Assembly: GCA_022376925.1 (NCBI GenBank)
Contig: JAIOJX010000004.1
Location: 175,303,501-175,367,500, forward strand
Source of the DNA: Tragulus kanchil
Taxonomy: Eukaryota; Chordata; Mammalia; Artiodactyla; Tragulidae
Direction of reading: 5' to 3'
Length of the DNA: 64,000 bases
The first letter of the stretch is position 1, and every line of letters starts with the position of its first letter. The notes below the pieces were generated by a model, which was given only the letters and a program-made list of their open reading frames with translations, did not search any database and was not told where the DNA came from. Below, piece by piece: positions 43,861 to 55,613 of the stretch. The position numbers were made by a program, and so were the translations under genes.

Positions 43861-45069
43861 GCCGGCCATAACCATTCTGCACCCCATCCTCCATCCCCCC
43901 TGTCCAGGGTCGCTGAGAGCAAGTGTCTGGGTGTCCAGATTCACAGTGACTGCCACTCCCTGCAGGGAGCAGGGACCATTGGGGCCCCGGGTGCACCACC
44001 TTCCCTTCAGGGCTCTGCCCCTGAGCTTTCTGTCTGTAGAAGGGGCCACCATGGTGGCCAGGACGAGGGGTGCTCGCTGGGGTGTGCTCTGGACAAATGG
44101 CAAACTTTCTTCGTACCTCTCCTGCTCAGCAAGTTCCTGACCAGGACAGTGTGAAGGATGTTTTGGGAAAAAAGGAAAGCGTGTGTTACAGAAACCTGGG
44201 ATTCCCACAGTGTGATGGCTTGGGCAATCGGGCAGACATCAGCTCGGCTGGTCTGGAGCTCGTGGGCCTGGAGCGGGCAGGGCTGGGGAGACGTGGCCGC
44301 AGGACCTCAGCACGGTGGGGTCTTTGGGGCTGCAGTAGGAAGCCAAGGAGGAGGCTAGGGTGAGGGGATTTCCAGGACAGAAGCAGAGATGGGGAGAGCT
44401 GAGCTGGGCTGCGGCGAGGGAGGAAGAGATGGAGGGTAAATCTGCTCAAGGAAGCTCTGTCCCTACTTCCTGTCCCGGATCACCGCAACAGCGCCCTCAC
44501 ACGTTCTTGTTGCCTTGCATCCCCTGTGGTTTAGACTCAAAACGCAGCCAGGCCTTTAAGATTTAAGACATGAGTCACTCTAGGGAATCCCCTGGTGTCC
44601 AGGGGTTAGGATCTGGGGTTCTCACTGCCGAGATGGGGACCTAGGGCCCCACAAGCCATGCGGGGCAGTCAGTAAGAAAAAAGTTGCATTTATAACCATT
44701 TCCTCCTCAAAATCCCTTGATAGCATCCCTCCCAGTCAGCTGTCAGATCTTCTCAGTGGCCCTCCAAGCCCCCTCTCCACCCCCGCCCAGCGCCCCCTTC
44801 TCTGGCCTTTCCTGATACCTAGCTGCCTCCACGGGCACACATGCCTCGGGGCCTTTATGCTCACTGGTTTCTTCCCTGGACACCCTTTCCCCAGATACCC
44901 ATTCAGCTGATGCTCACTTCCTTCTGGCAACTGTGCACGTGTCAGCTTTTCAGAAAGGCCGGCCATAACCATTCTGCACCCCATCCTCCATCCCCCCTGT
45001 CCAGGGTCGCTGAGAGCAAGTGTCTGGGTGTCCAGATTCACAGTGACTGCCACTCCCTGCAGGGAGCAG

Positions 45070-45517
45070 AAGGTGACTTCCTTCACTGGGTTGCTGAGAG
45101 GCCAAGGGCCACCACAGAGCTGGAATGACCCTGAGGGGCCTGGATGGCCTCAGGGAGGAAAAAAGCCTCTGGCAGGTGCAGACATACCTGAGGGCAGGTC
45201 CTGTGCCTCCCAGCCCCCGAGGTTCTAGCCATGCAGCACTGGGAGGTCACCTTTCTCTCCTGAGACAGGTGCATGCTCAGGTCCTTCGCTATGAAGGGGC
45301 ATGGCCTGTGGCCTTATTTGGTGCTCTCAGATGGCAGGGCAGGACACACCAGCTACAGTTTCCAGCAGTTGTAATTTGTACCCACTCAGGGTTTACGACT
45401 TGCAGGACCAGGCCATGGGTATGTGTGACCTTCTTCTGGCCCTCTGGGAGCAAACACTGTTTTCCATGGTATCCATGTCACTGTGTATTTAAGCAGTCTC
45501 TTCAAGAAAGACCTTGG
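45070..45517. other. Unassigned sequence
   Basis: About 450 bp with no recognisable repeat or exon. Confidence 0.3.
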
Positions 45518-45770
45518 GGGCTTCCCTGGTGGTTCAGTGGGTAAAGAGTCCACCTTGCAGTGCAAAGGACACCAATCCCTGGCCCGGGAAGATCCCACGT
45601 GCCACAAAGCAGCTGGGCCGGTGTGGCCAATTACGAGCCGGCGCTCTGGAGAATACGTGCCTGGAGCCTGTGCTCTGCAACAAGAGGGGCCACTGCGATG
45701 GGAGGCCCACACAGGCCAAAGAATAAAGACGTATGAAAACAAATGATGACTTAAAAAGAAAAAAAAAAAG
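45518..45770 (+). repeat. T-SINE, older variant
   Basis: Plus strand; head 'gggcttccctggtggttcag', deletion around the B box ('ccaatccctggcccggga'), tail lacks the pyrimidine-rich part. Confidence 0.87.
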
Positions 45771-46555
45771 GAGAAGAACTCTATATGTAAAAAGAAAGAC
45801 CTTGGTTGTTTCTAATCATTGGCAGTTGCAGACAAGCCTGTGACCGGTACAAACACCACCTATCTTTAGGACAGATTCAGAGTGGGGTTCCGCAAGGCGA
45901 AAGGGTGTGTGAATGTATAATTTTGATAGACGTTTGTCATTTGCCCTTCACCTCTATCAGCTCGGTGTGGGGTGCCTGTTTCCTCAGAGCCTGGCCAGAA
46001 GAATGTGTGGTTGCAGTTTTAGACTCTCTGATAGGTGAAAGATGCTATCTGAGTGTTTCCACTTGGATTTCTCTTACTTACAGGAGAGCACCGGCATCTT
46101 GCTTATCTGTTTAAGCATCAGTGTGTCTGTGTGTGTGTGACCTGACCTTGGCTCATTTTCTTTTGGATTGTTCGGGTTTTTTTCTCCTTGATTTGTGGGA
46201 TCACTTTATAAGTTAGTAAAATTAGACGTCTGGGATCTGGGGGGCACAAAAGCCATGCTAAGATGCAAGATGTCACTTGTATTTTTTACTTTCTTGGTAG
46301 TTGGAAAAAGATTGTGGGGAATTTTTTTCTTTAAAGTTTTAGTTTGCTTTACTGATGGGAGACGCCCGTGTTGGATATGCAAATACCCTACTATTTCTGT
46401 GATTTGTTTCATTGTCCTGTCTGTTCATATGCTAAGACTAGGTTCTTTTAATTATTGGCACTTCCTGTTTTAATCTCTAAACGGCCAGTACTTCTTCGTG
46501 TGTTCCTTCCTCAGAGTTTTCCTGGAGGTTCTGGCTTATTTTTCTTTCTTTCTTT
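45771..46555. other. AT-rich, mostly unassigned (possible old L1)
   Basis: About 780 bp of AT-richer sequence. A 102-aa plus frame without a domain. It probably belongs to the old L1 that follows, but is too diverged to be sure. Confidence 0.3.
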
Positions 46556-46559
46556 TTTT

Positions 46560-46796
46560 TTTTTTTTAAGTTTTGTTCTATTTATCTATTTGGATGCACT
46601 GGGTCTTTGTTTCGCGAGCGGGGGCTGCTCTCTTGTTGCAGAGCACAGACTCTAGGTGCGTGGGCTTCCGTAGCTGCGGCGCACGAGCTTAGTTGCCGTG
46701 TGAAATGTGGAATCTTCCCAAACCAGGAATCAAACCCACGTCCCCTTCATTGGCAGGTGGTTTCTTTACTGCTCTGCCACCAGGGAAGTCTCTTGC
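46560..46796 (-). repeat. CHR-2-type SINE
   Basis: Minus strand: tail with 'ctatttggatgcactgggtc', body 'gcagagcacagactctaggt', head 'gccaccagggaagtctc'. Confidence 0.8.
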
Positions 46797-46975
46797 TCAT
46801 TTTTCTAAATGAACTTTAGAGTCAATTTGTTGAACTGCAGAATTGAGTGGAGTTTATAATTAGCCTAGAGAAATTTGACATCTTTAAAAAACTGAATCTT
46901 CAACAACATAGTACAAGTTTCCACTTGTTCAAGTTTATTTTTATGTTGTCTATGGCTTTAAATTTTCATTGATTT

Positions 46976-47223
46976 TTTTTTTTTTTTATCCATTTAATTT
47001 CATCCATCTTCATTCTTTGGCCTGTGGGGGCCTCCCATTGCAGTGGCCTCTCTCGTTACAGTGCTCCAGCTCTGGACGTGTGCACTCCAGAGCGCTGGCT
47101 CGTAATTGGACACGCCGGTCCAGCCGCTCCGCGGTCTGTGGCATCTTCCCCGGCCAGGGATCGAAGCAGTGCCCCTTGTGCTGCAAGGCTGACTCTCTTC
47201 CCCCTGGACCACCAGGGAAGCCC
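46976..47223 (-). repeat. T-SINE, older variant
   Basis: Minus strand, T-run at 46974-46987, head 'ggaccaccagggaagcccc' at 47203-47222. Confidence 0.87.
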
Positions 47224-47283
47224 CCTGATGAAGAAGGTTTTGTCTGCAGTAATATGTGTATTATCTATTGGAATACACTTAGT

Positions 47284-47450
47284 GTAGAGCACCGGCTCTG
47301 GGCGCATGTGCCCCGGAGCACCGGCTTGTAATTGGGCACACTGGTCCAGCCACTCTGCGGCACGTGGGATCTTCCCGTGCCAGGGTTCGAACCGGTGCCC
47401 CTTGTGCTGCAAGGTGGACTCTTTACCCACTGGGCCATCAGGGAAGCCCC
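47284..47450 (-). repeat. T-SINE head and partial body
   Basis: Minus strand, begins mid-body at 'gtagagcaccggctctgggc' and runs to the head at 47450. The tail is absent, so it is 3'-truncated or was cut by a rearrangement. Confidence 0.82.
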
Positions 47451-47544
47451 CTTAAATTTTGAACATCTTTTGCTAAGTTTAACCCTAAGGATTGTGGTGG
47501 TGGTGGTTGCAAGTAGAAGTCTTTTCTTTCAGTTTATCTGCTTC

Positions 47545-47705
47545 TAACTGCTAATATATATATATATATAGTATATACATAATTATAATATAAAATCATA
47601 TAATATATAATATGTTGTGATGTGTTAATTATACTATAATATAGGGTTATATAATATAATTGTATATAATATATTCTATACTATAGTCATATATATATAT
47701 ATTTG
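47545..47705. repeat. (TA)n-rich tract
   Basis: About 160 bp almost wholly A and T with (TATA)n runs at both ends. A short (TAG)n run follows at 47741-47759. Confidence 0.9.
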
Positions 47706-48215
47706 TATTCATCTGTCTCCTATCCCCTGACTTTTTTTTTTAGTAGTAGTAGTAGTAGTTTTTCAATAGTTTCTTTTGACTTTTCAAGTATATGAAAATA
47801 GCATTAGTTTTAGCTTTTTCTATCTGGGGTTTTCCATTGCGTTTTTGTAGCTCAAATTCCTTTCTCTTGTCAAGTTACTTTCGTGAACCCTACGAGTGCC
47901 CGTGAAAGTGCTGGACGCCTTTGTCCTTTTCCTGTCTTCAGCAGGAGTTCCCTCTTGTATGACTCGGAATACTCATACTCCCATACGAACTTAATATTGA
48001 TTTACATATTTTGTTAAGCAAGTATCCATTGATTCCTAATTTATCCAAAAAGAGTGTTGGAAATTTTATCAAATTACTTTAGCATTTCTGGGAATGACAT
48101 ATGATTTTTCTCCTTAGATCTATGAATAAGATGAATTATAGTAATGATATGCTAATATTGAACCATCCTTACATTCCAAGAATAAAACACACTTGTTTCC
48201 ATTTTGTTTTGTTTT

Positions 48216-48318
48216 GTTTTGGCACATGGGATCTACTTCCCTGACCAGGGATTTGACCCAGGCCCCCCGCATTGGAAGTGGGGGGGGTCTTAGCCACTGG
48301 ACCACCTGGGAAATCCCA
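48216..48318 (-). repeat. CHR-1-type short SINE
   Basis: Minus strand with head 'gaccacctgggaaatccc'. Repeated at 49310-49405 by D8. Confidence 0.75.
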
Positions 48319-48499
48319 ACTCAGATGGCTTTGATTTTTCATCCTTTTGATGTTCTGCTGAATTCTATTTGCTTATTTTATTTAGGATTTTTACAATAGC
48401 AGTCATAAGTGATATGGGTCAGAAGGGTATCTTGTGTAATCTTTGCCAGGTTTTGGTGTCTATATTATACTTAACTTAAATTCTTTATGCTTAACTTAG

Positions 48500-48685
48500 G
48501 CTCCCTTGGTGGCTCCGTCAGTAAAGAATTCACCTGCAATGCAGGAGACCCAAGTTCAATCCCTGGGCTGGGAAGATCCCCTGGAGAAGGAAATGGCAAC
48601 ACACTCCAGTATTCTTGCCTGGAAAATCTCATGGACAGAGGAGCCTGGTGGGCTAAAGTCCATGGCGACAAGAGTTTAAACCATC
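48500..48685 (+). repeat. Bov-A2 SINE
   Basis: Plus strand: 'ctcccttggtggctccgtca', 'gttcaatccctgggctggga', 'gaaggaaatggcaacacact'. Repeated at 49588-49773 by D8. Confidence 0.85.
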
Positions 48686-48837
48686 ATGCTTGAGTTAATT
48701 TTTTGTTTAAGTGTTCCTTCTTATATTTTGCTATTTAACGCCTTAAATAGCTGGGACACAGAGGTGGGACCTCTGTGATGTAAGTTTGTAAATATTTTTC
48801 TTTAAAAATATCTTGTCCTGTTGCTTTTGTTTCTTTT

Positions 48838-49147
48838 TTTAAATTCATTTATTTATTTTGGAGGGGCCGGGTTGGGGAGGGAGGAGGGCTGGCGGGCCAC
48901 TTCCATTGGTCTTTCATTTATCAGTTTCATCCATCTTTGTTCTTTGTGTGGGCCTCCCATCGCGGTGGCCTCTGTTGTCGCAGAGCACCGGCTCTGGGCG
49001 CATGCGCTCCAGAGCTCCAGCTCGGTAATTGGACACATTGGTCCAGCCGCTCCGCGGCACGTGGGATCTTCCCAGGCCAGGAATTGAACCGGCGCCCCTT
49101 GCACTGCAAGGCAGAGTCCTTACCCACTGGACCACCAGGGAAGCCCT
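48838..49147 (-). repeat. Young T-SINE
   Basis: Minus strand; head 'ggaccaccagggaagccc' at 49129-49146, palindromic gcgcatgcgc at 48998-49007. Repeated at 49926-50235 by D8. Confidence 0.92.
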
Positions 49148-50597
49148 GCTTTTGTTTCTTAATGATCTTGTATAATTCTATTTCTAATGTAAATGTTGGC
49201 CTGTCTAGACTGTCTCTTCAGGGAGCAGTCTTTTAGTAATGATATGCTAATATTGAACCATCCTTACATTCCAAGAATAAAACACACTTGTTTCCATTTT
49301 GTTTTGTTTTGTTTTGGCACATGGGATCTACTTCCTGACCAGGATTTGACCCAGGCCCCGCATTGGAAGTGGGGGTCTTAGCCACTGGACCACCTGGGAA
49401 ATCCCAACTCAGATGGCTTTGATTTTTCATCCTTTTGATGTTCTGCTGAATTCTATTTGCTTATTTTATTTAGGATTTTTACAATAGCAGTCATAAGTGA
49501 TATGGGTCAGAAGGGTATCTTGTGTAATCTTTGCCAGGTTTTGGTGTCTATATTATACTTAACTTAAATTCTTTATGCTTAACTTAGGCTCCCTTGGTGG
49601 CTCCGTCAGTAAAGAATTCACCTGCAATGCAGGAGACCCAAGTTCAATCCCTGGGCTGGGAAGATCCCCTGGAGAAGGAAATGGCAACACACTCCAGTAT
49701 TCTTGCCTGGAAAATCTCATGGACAGAGGAGCCTGGTGGGCTAAAGTCCATGGCGACAAGAGTTTAAACCATCATGCTTGAGTTAATTTTTTGTTTAAGT
49801 GTTCCTTCTTATATTTTGCTATTTAACGCCTTAAATAGCTGGGACACAGAGGTGGGACCTCTGTGATGTAAGTTTGTAAATATTTTTCTTTAAAAATATC
49901 TTGTCCTGTTGCTTTTGTTTCTTTTTTTAAATTCATTTATTTATTTTGGAGGGGCCGGGTTGGGGAGGGAGGAGGGCTGGCGGGCCACTTCCATTGGTCT
50001 TTCATTTATCAGTTTCATCCATCTTTGTTCTTTGTGTGGGCCTCCCATCGCGGTGGCCTCTGTTGTCGCAGAGCACCGGCTCTGGGCGCATGCGCTCCAG
50101 AGCTCCAGCTCGGTAATTGGACACATTGGTCCAGCCGCTCCGCGGCACGTGGGATCTTCCCAGGCCAGGAATTGAACCGGCGCCCCTTGCACTGCAAGGC
50201 AGAGTCCTTACCCACTGGACCACCAGGGAAGCCCTGCTTTTGTTTCTTAATGATCTTGTATAATTCTATTTCTAATGTAAATGTTGGCCTGTCTAGACTG
50301 TCTCTTCAGGGAGCAGTCTTGATTGGTTACATTTGTCTAGAAATTATTTGTTTTTCAGGTTTTAAGGGTTATTTCCAAAGTACTATCTTATGATTAAAAA
50401 AAAAAGTTCTGCGGGTTCCTTTCCCGCTTGGCAAGACTTAGTTTGAATTGGGAACTCCTCCTCTCCTTACTCTCTTGTTTTCTTAACGAGGTTAATGGTG
50501 ATTTGTGTATTTTATTGAATTTTTTCCAAAGAGGCAATTTTTGGGGCCTTATTTCTTAGTTCTATGGCTTATCTGCTTCCTGACATTTTTCTGGCAA

Positions 50598-50662
50598 TTG
50601 AACCAGTGCCCCTTGCACCGCAAGGTGGACTCTTTACCCACAGGACCACCAGGGAAGCCCCC
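50598..50662 (-). repeat. T-SINE head fragment
   Basis: Only the ~65-bp tRNA-like head ('ccgcaaggtggactctttac', 'ggaccaccagggaagcccc'). Confidence 0.78.
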
Positions 50663-51654
50663 TGACTTTTTTCTACTGTATTTTTTCTTTTCTTATTCTT
50701 GTTTATTGTCTAACATTTTTAGAAGATGTTTAGGTTAACATTTTTCACCTGCTGCTTTATTTTAATCTGTCTTGTTTCACTTGTCACATGCGTTGGAGAC
50801 TGTAAGCATCCTTCTGATATTTCTGTAACTGTATCCTGTAGCTTCAGATTTGTGGTATTTTGATATGGTTGCTTTCTAGAAATCCTGCTAACTCAGTTTG
50901 TGTTTTCCTTTTTGACTCAAGAATTGCCCAAGAGAGAGGTTTCTTTTTCTTAATTTCCAGGCATTTACATTAATTTCTAGTCATACTGCCTTGTCATTAT
51001 AAAATGTGTTTTTTATGTTGATGGGTTTTGTCGAGGTTTTCAGTTTTCACGAATTTCCATTTGCTTTTGAAAAGAAAGTGACTTATCTATTATTAGGATC
51101 AAGAATTTGACATCGAATAGTACTGTCTGATGGTCATAGATCTTTTGAATTCTTATGTGTGTTTGATATACTTGTTTATTGGGCGGAGAAAGGTGAAGTA
51201 AAGCCTGTTATTCGTCGTGTGTTTCCATCTGTGTGTCTTGACATCCCTGGAGTTTCTTCTTCCTGGAAATTGCTGCAGTGTTTTTGGCGTCTTGTGAATT
51301 ATACCACTAAGCCTTGTAAACTGCCTTTCGTGGCTCATTTAGTGATGTTTGACTTTAATTCCCATTGTCTGATACTACGATCATGGCCTCGGCTTCATTT
51401 TTGCTTATGTGTATCTAGTCCTTTGCTCATTCTTTTACTTTCAACCTAAGTCACTTTTTTGATGTTCTCAAATACAAGATAGAGTTGGAATTTGTTTGGG
51501 AACCTAAATTTAAAAAGCCTTTTCTTTGTATAAATAAGTTAAATCTATTTACATTTATTGATATGGTGAATGTGATCTTTTCTGTCACGGTGTGTCTATA
51601 TGCGTGTATGCCTTTGTGCATGTGGGAGAGCTGATTTATATAATATATGCATGT

Positions 51655-51833
51655 ACGTATTTATTTACTCGGTTGTGCTGGTTCTTAGCTGCAAGCACAG
51701 GGGATCCTTAGTTGCAGCATGTGGCACCTTTAGTTGTGACATGTGGGATCTAGCTCCCTAACCAGGGACTGAACCCAGGCTCCCTGCTTTGGGAACACAG
51801 AGTCTTAGCCACTAGACGACCAGGGAAACCCCA
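51655..51833 (-). repeat. CHR-1-type SINE
   Basis: Minus strand: 'taaccagggactgaacccag' and head 'cgaccagggaaacccc'. Confidence 0.72.
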
Positions 51834-51984
51834 GGAGACCTATATTCTGATGAAAAGAAACAAACCAAAGCCCCAAACCAAAAAGAACAGTCTTTCTGAT
51901 ATTTAGGAAAGCCTGTATTTTTGTTATAGTGGCTACATTTTTTATGTTTATCCTTTATATAATGCCCCTAGTTCCTCCTTTCTT

Positions 51985-52345
51985 TTATTTTTAATTAATT
52001 TTTATTTATTAATTTACTTTTGGCTAGTTTGGGTTTTTACTGCTGCCACGGGCTCTTCTCTAGTTGCAAGGAGTGGGAGGGCTACTCTCTAATAGAGGCG
52101 AGCAGGCTTCTTGTTGTGGTGACTTTTCCTGTGGAACTCAGGTTCTAGGGCACACGGGCTTTAGTAGTTGGGGCGCACTGGCTCCATAGTTGTGGCTCCA
52201 AGGCTCGAGAGCACAGGCTCCATCATTGTGGCTCATGAGCTTAGTTGCTCTGCAGCAGGTGGAATCTTCCCGAATCAGGGATTGAACTCTTGTCTCCTGC
52301 ATTGGCAGGCGAACTCTACCTCTGAGCTAGGAGGGAAGCCCCAGT
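51985..52345 (-). repeat. CHR-2-type long SINE
   Basis: Minus strand, close relative of 3706-4056 and 24413-24740. Confidence 0.82.
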
Positions 52346-52822
52346 TCCTTCTTTCTTTACATAGTATCTATTATGTCTCTTCTATGAGCAACAATGAACT
52401 TAACTTGTTTCTTCTCCATTGCCCCTTTCCCTGGTCACGACCTCGCTTCAGCCTATACTGTGTTGGGTGAATAAGGCATATGTGACCTCTGCCCTTTGCC
52501 TCTAGAAGCTCTCAGTCATGGCAGTTGCCACTTCCTGCTCATGTGCAGACATGACAACCTGAAGAGGTGTATCTCTGCTGGGACTCCCTACAGCTGTCCA
52601 AATCCTCTGGCTCTGAAGTCCGAGATGTAAAGTGAACCTTATGCCACCATGTGGCTAAACACAGACAGCAACAACACTGGGTCGAAATCATTCAGGAGAA
52701 TCAGGTTGTACACATGGTGAAGTTTCAGGAACACCTTACTAAGTTTATTTCATTTATAGTCCTTCTTATGTATATACATGTGTGATGGGTGATTTAAAAA
52801 TCTACTTAAACAAACAAACAAA
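52346..52822. other. Unassigned sequence
   Basis: About 480 bp without a recognisable repeat or gene. Confidence 0.3.
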
Positions 52823-53062
52823 AGGTTTCCGTGGTGGTCCAGTGGGTAAAGAGTCCACCTTGCAGTGCAAGAGGCGCTGGTTCGATGCCTGGCCTGGGAA
52901 GATCCCACATGTCAAGGAGTGGCTGGGCCCGTGTGTCTAGTTATGAGCCAGCGCTCTGGAGCACATGCACCCAGAACCAGTGCTCTGCAACAAAAGAGGC
53001 CACTGTGACGGGAGGCCCACATAGACCAAAAGAATAAGATGGATGAAAATTAAAAAAGGATG
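52823..53062 (+). repeat. T-SINE, older variant
   Basis: Plus strand; head 'aggtttccgtggtggtccag', B box 'ggttcgatgcctggcctggg', short tail. Confidence 0.87.
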
Positions 53063-53138
53063 ACTTAGAGACAAAAAGGAAAACAACAACCCCAAATAAC
53101 CTCTTGCCAAAGAAAAATTCTATATAATAAGAAAGCAG

Positions 53139-53475
53139 GGGCTTCCCTGGTGGTCCAGTGGGTAAGGACACCGCCTTGCAGTGCAAGGGGCGCCGGTTCG
53201 ATCCCTGGCCTGGGAAGATCCCACGTGCCGCGGAGCGGCTGGACTGATGTGTCCAATCACTGAGCCGGAGCTCTGGAGCGCATGCGCCCAGAGCCGGCGC
53301 TCTGCGACAACAGAGGCCACCGCGATGGGAGGCCCACAGGGGCCAAAAGAAGAAAGATGGATGAAAATAAAGAAATGAAAGACCAGTAGAAGTGGCCCAC
53401 CCGTCCCCCTCCCTCCCCACCCCACCCCCCAAAAGATAAATACATAAAATAAATGTTTAAAAATAAATAAAAAAA
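53139..53475 (+). repeat. Young T-SINE
   Basis: Plus strand, full length with many intact CpGs. aagaaagca flanks both sides (about 53130-53138 and just after 53475). Palindrome gcgcatgcgc at 53278-53287. Confidence 0.93.
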
Positions 53476-53911
53476 AGAAAGCAAAGTGGCCTCGCATAAT
53501 TGTCGGCATTTTTTTTTTTTTTTGGTGGTATAGCGTAATGATGCATCTTATTAGAAATACTAAGATTGGTAGTAGTATCCTAACACTTTTGTACTTTAAA
53601 TATGCTTCAACTTTTGCCACTTTAGTTTTTACCCCCTAGCAATTAGCGAGCCGGTTCTAGTTTCCACCTTCTGTTCACACGCCCCACCAGGTTCTATTGT
53701 TTTCACTTTGTCATTCCACACTGTCACCCTGATCCCTGCCTCTTTTTTTTTTTTTTTTTGGTCAGGAGTGGGGCTGAAGTTAAACATATTCAGTCCTGTT
53801 ACTAAAGTGATTCCAGTCTCACCATTTGGTTGACTGTGCTTCTTCCTCATAATACATTATTGCCTGAGTCTTTATATTTTGAAACTTGGTGTGTAACCTT
53901 TCTGTTTAAAG
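53476..53911. other. Unassigned AT-rich sequence
   Basis: Contains long T-runs (53509-53523, 53742-53759). No gene recognised. Confidence 0.3.
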
Positions 53912-54245
53912 AACAGCTTGGCTGTACACTCAAGCCTTCAAACCTGTGGGTCCCACGTTGACAGGTTCAACCAGCTGTAGGTCTATAATATTAAAGGAAA
54001 AATCGCAGAACATTCCAGAGAGGAAAACTTGAGTTTGCTGTACACTTGCAACTATTTGTGTAGCCTTTACATTATATTGGGTATTATAAATAATCTAGCG
54101 ATGATTCAGAGCGTTCAGGAAATGTGTCTAGCTTGTATGCAAATACTTAACACCATTTGATATCACGGACTTGAGCATCTGTGGATTTTGGTGATGGTGG
54201 GAGTCCTGGAGTCACTTCCCTGCATGGATACCAAGCGACGATGTG
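53912..54245 (+). mobile_element. Tigger-like (MER2-type) DNA transposon
   Basis: 'cctgtgggtcccacgttgac', 'acttgagtttgctgtacact', 'tattgggtattataaataat' and 'gagcatctgtggattttggt' follow the order of a well-known non-autonomous TcMar-Tigger element. Decayed; no transposase. Confidence 0.65.
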
Positions 54246-54383
54246 TGTTAATCTTCGGCTCGCCCTTTCTTTCCTCGAGTGTCCGGTGGGGGTTACTGCA
54301 CTGTCTGTTGCTGACTGGCTGCTGAGAATCTGATGCAAGCCTGATTCTCTTTCCTTCATCGATGGCTTGATCTTTCTGTGTGT

Positions 54384-54592
54384 GTGCTTCGTCACTCAGT
54401 CGTGTCCGACTCTTTGTGACCTCATAGATTGTAGCCCACCAGGCTCCTCTGTCCATGGTATTCTCCAGGCAAGAGTACTGGAGTGGGTGGCCATGCCGTT
54501 CCGCAGGGGATCTTCCTGACCCAGTGATCAAACCTGGGTCTCCTGCATTGCGGGCAGATTGTTTACCATCTGAGCCACCACTAGCTGCCCAG
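54384..54592 (-). repeat. Bov-A2 SINE
   Basis: Minus strand: 'cactcagtcgtgtccgactc', 'ggcaagagtactggagtggg', head at right end. Confidence 0.87.
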
Positions 54593-54691
54593 AGATTTTT
54601 GCCCAAAGTCTAGTAATTTTATCAGAAAATGCTTTGGGACTTACCATACCATTCTGGGTCACAGTTCTTCAGCACATGGGGTGCATTTTCT

Positions 54692-54823
54692 TTTTCTTTT
54701 TTTTTAAGCTTTTATTTTACTTTTAACTTTTACAGAGTTTTGTTGTTTACAGATATGTATGTTCCCAGATTAGTCATATGTATATCCGCCCCATCCCACC
54801 CCTCCCAGACCGTCACACAGCGG
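54692..54823 (-). repeat. Short poly-A retroposon, copy 3, with TSD
   Basis: Complement starts GCTGTGTGACGG at the right edge and ends AATAAA plus poly-A. Flanked by ggggtgcattttc (left) and gggatgcattttc (right, immediately after the element), a 13-bp target duplication with one mismatch. This defines the 5' end exactly. Confidence 0.75.
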
Positions 54824-55007
54824 GATGCATTTTCAATTCATGAAATCCAATCTTCCCTTATTTCAGGGACGTTTTTCTGAATTATAATTCTGAATGTTCA
54901 TTCTGGTCCACTGTTCTCCTTTCTTCTTTAGAAGCTCTGGTTCTGCATTTGTTGGATCTCCTCTGCACCATCTTTCCTCCATCTTCTTACATTCTTTCCT
55001 CTCTTTT

Positions 55008-55284
55008 TTTTTTTTTTCAATTTTGGCCTCTTTTATTGGTCTTTCATTTATTTATTTTCATCCATCTTAATTCCTTGGCCTGTATTGGCCTCCCATCGCA
55101 GTGGCCTCTCTCGTTGCAGAGCCCTGGCTCTGGGCACATGTGCTCCAGAGCGCTGGCTCCTAATTGGGCACACCAGTCTAGCCACTCTGCGGCATATGGG
55201 ATCCTCCCCGTGCCAGGGATCAAACTGGCGCCCCCTGCACTGCAAAGCATACTCTTTACCCACTGGACCACCAGGGAAGCCCCC
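55008..55284 (-). repeat. T-SINE with 14-bp target duplication
   Basis: Minus strand; ctttcctctctttt at 54994-55007 and 55285-55298. Short-tail variant, like 30007-30277. Confidence 0.9.
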
Positions 55285-55613
55285 CTTTCCTCTCTTTTAT
55301 TTCTGTTTGGTTTGGTTCCCTTTTCTCACTTTAATCTCTGCATCTCCTACTGTACTTTGTATGGCGTCTACTCTCCCTTGTATTTTTTGTAGTTTGGTCT
55401 TCATTTCTGAAATCTTTTGTCTTTTTATTGTTCTTTCCTGAGGTCTGTCAGTTGTTACCTATTGTTCTTACATCTTTTAAGAACTTTCTCCATTCTTATG
55501 TCTCTGCTTTCTGGTCTTCCTTCAAGCCGGAATTAGATTTTCTTGACATTTTTATTTTTATTGTTTTCAATTCATGCTGCAGTTTTGAATTAGAATTTGT
55601 ATTTGGTTTGTGG
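55285..55613. other. Unassigned T-rich sequence
   Basis: About 330 bp, pyrimidine-rich on the plus strand, perhaps old L1. No gene seen. Confidence 0.3.

Larger units (their letters stand above)
42916..45069. repeat. Direct duplication D7 (offset 1095-1097 bp)
   Basis: 42916-43973 recurs at 44011-45069. Differences are extra Cs in homopolymers in copy two ('gtggcctccaagcccctc' versus 'gtggccctccaagccccctc'). A 37-bp bridge (43974-44010) sits at the join. Confidence 0.96.
48139..50320. repeat. Direct duplication D8 (offset 1095 falling to 1088 bp)
   Basis: 48139-49233 recurs at 49234-50320. Within the first 250 bp copy two has lost 7 bases, all from homopolymers: cttccctg/cttcctg, agggattt/aggattt, a C-run by two and a G-run by three. 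The rest is identical as far as I can see. Confidence 0.98.
46797..51620 (-). repeat. Old L1 ORF2 region, heavily interrupted
   Basis: Pieces of complemented L1 (46797-46975, 47455-48215, 48320-48500, 50240-51620): 'cagtatttgttgaactgcag'-type text, 'gatatgctaatattgaacca', 'tccttacattccaagaataa', 'atttctagtcatactgcctt'. Interrupted by T-SINEs, CHR-1, Bov-A2 and an AT tract. No intact frame. Confidence 0.7.

Noticed and set aside
47545..47705. AT-rich tract as a replication origin or matrix attachment site
   Set aside because: A simple (TA)n expansion within an old L1 explains it; nothing else supports an origin.
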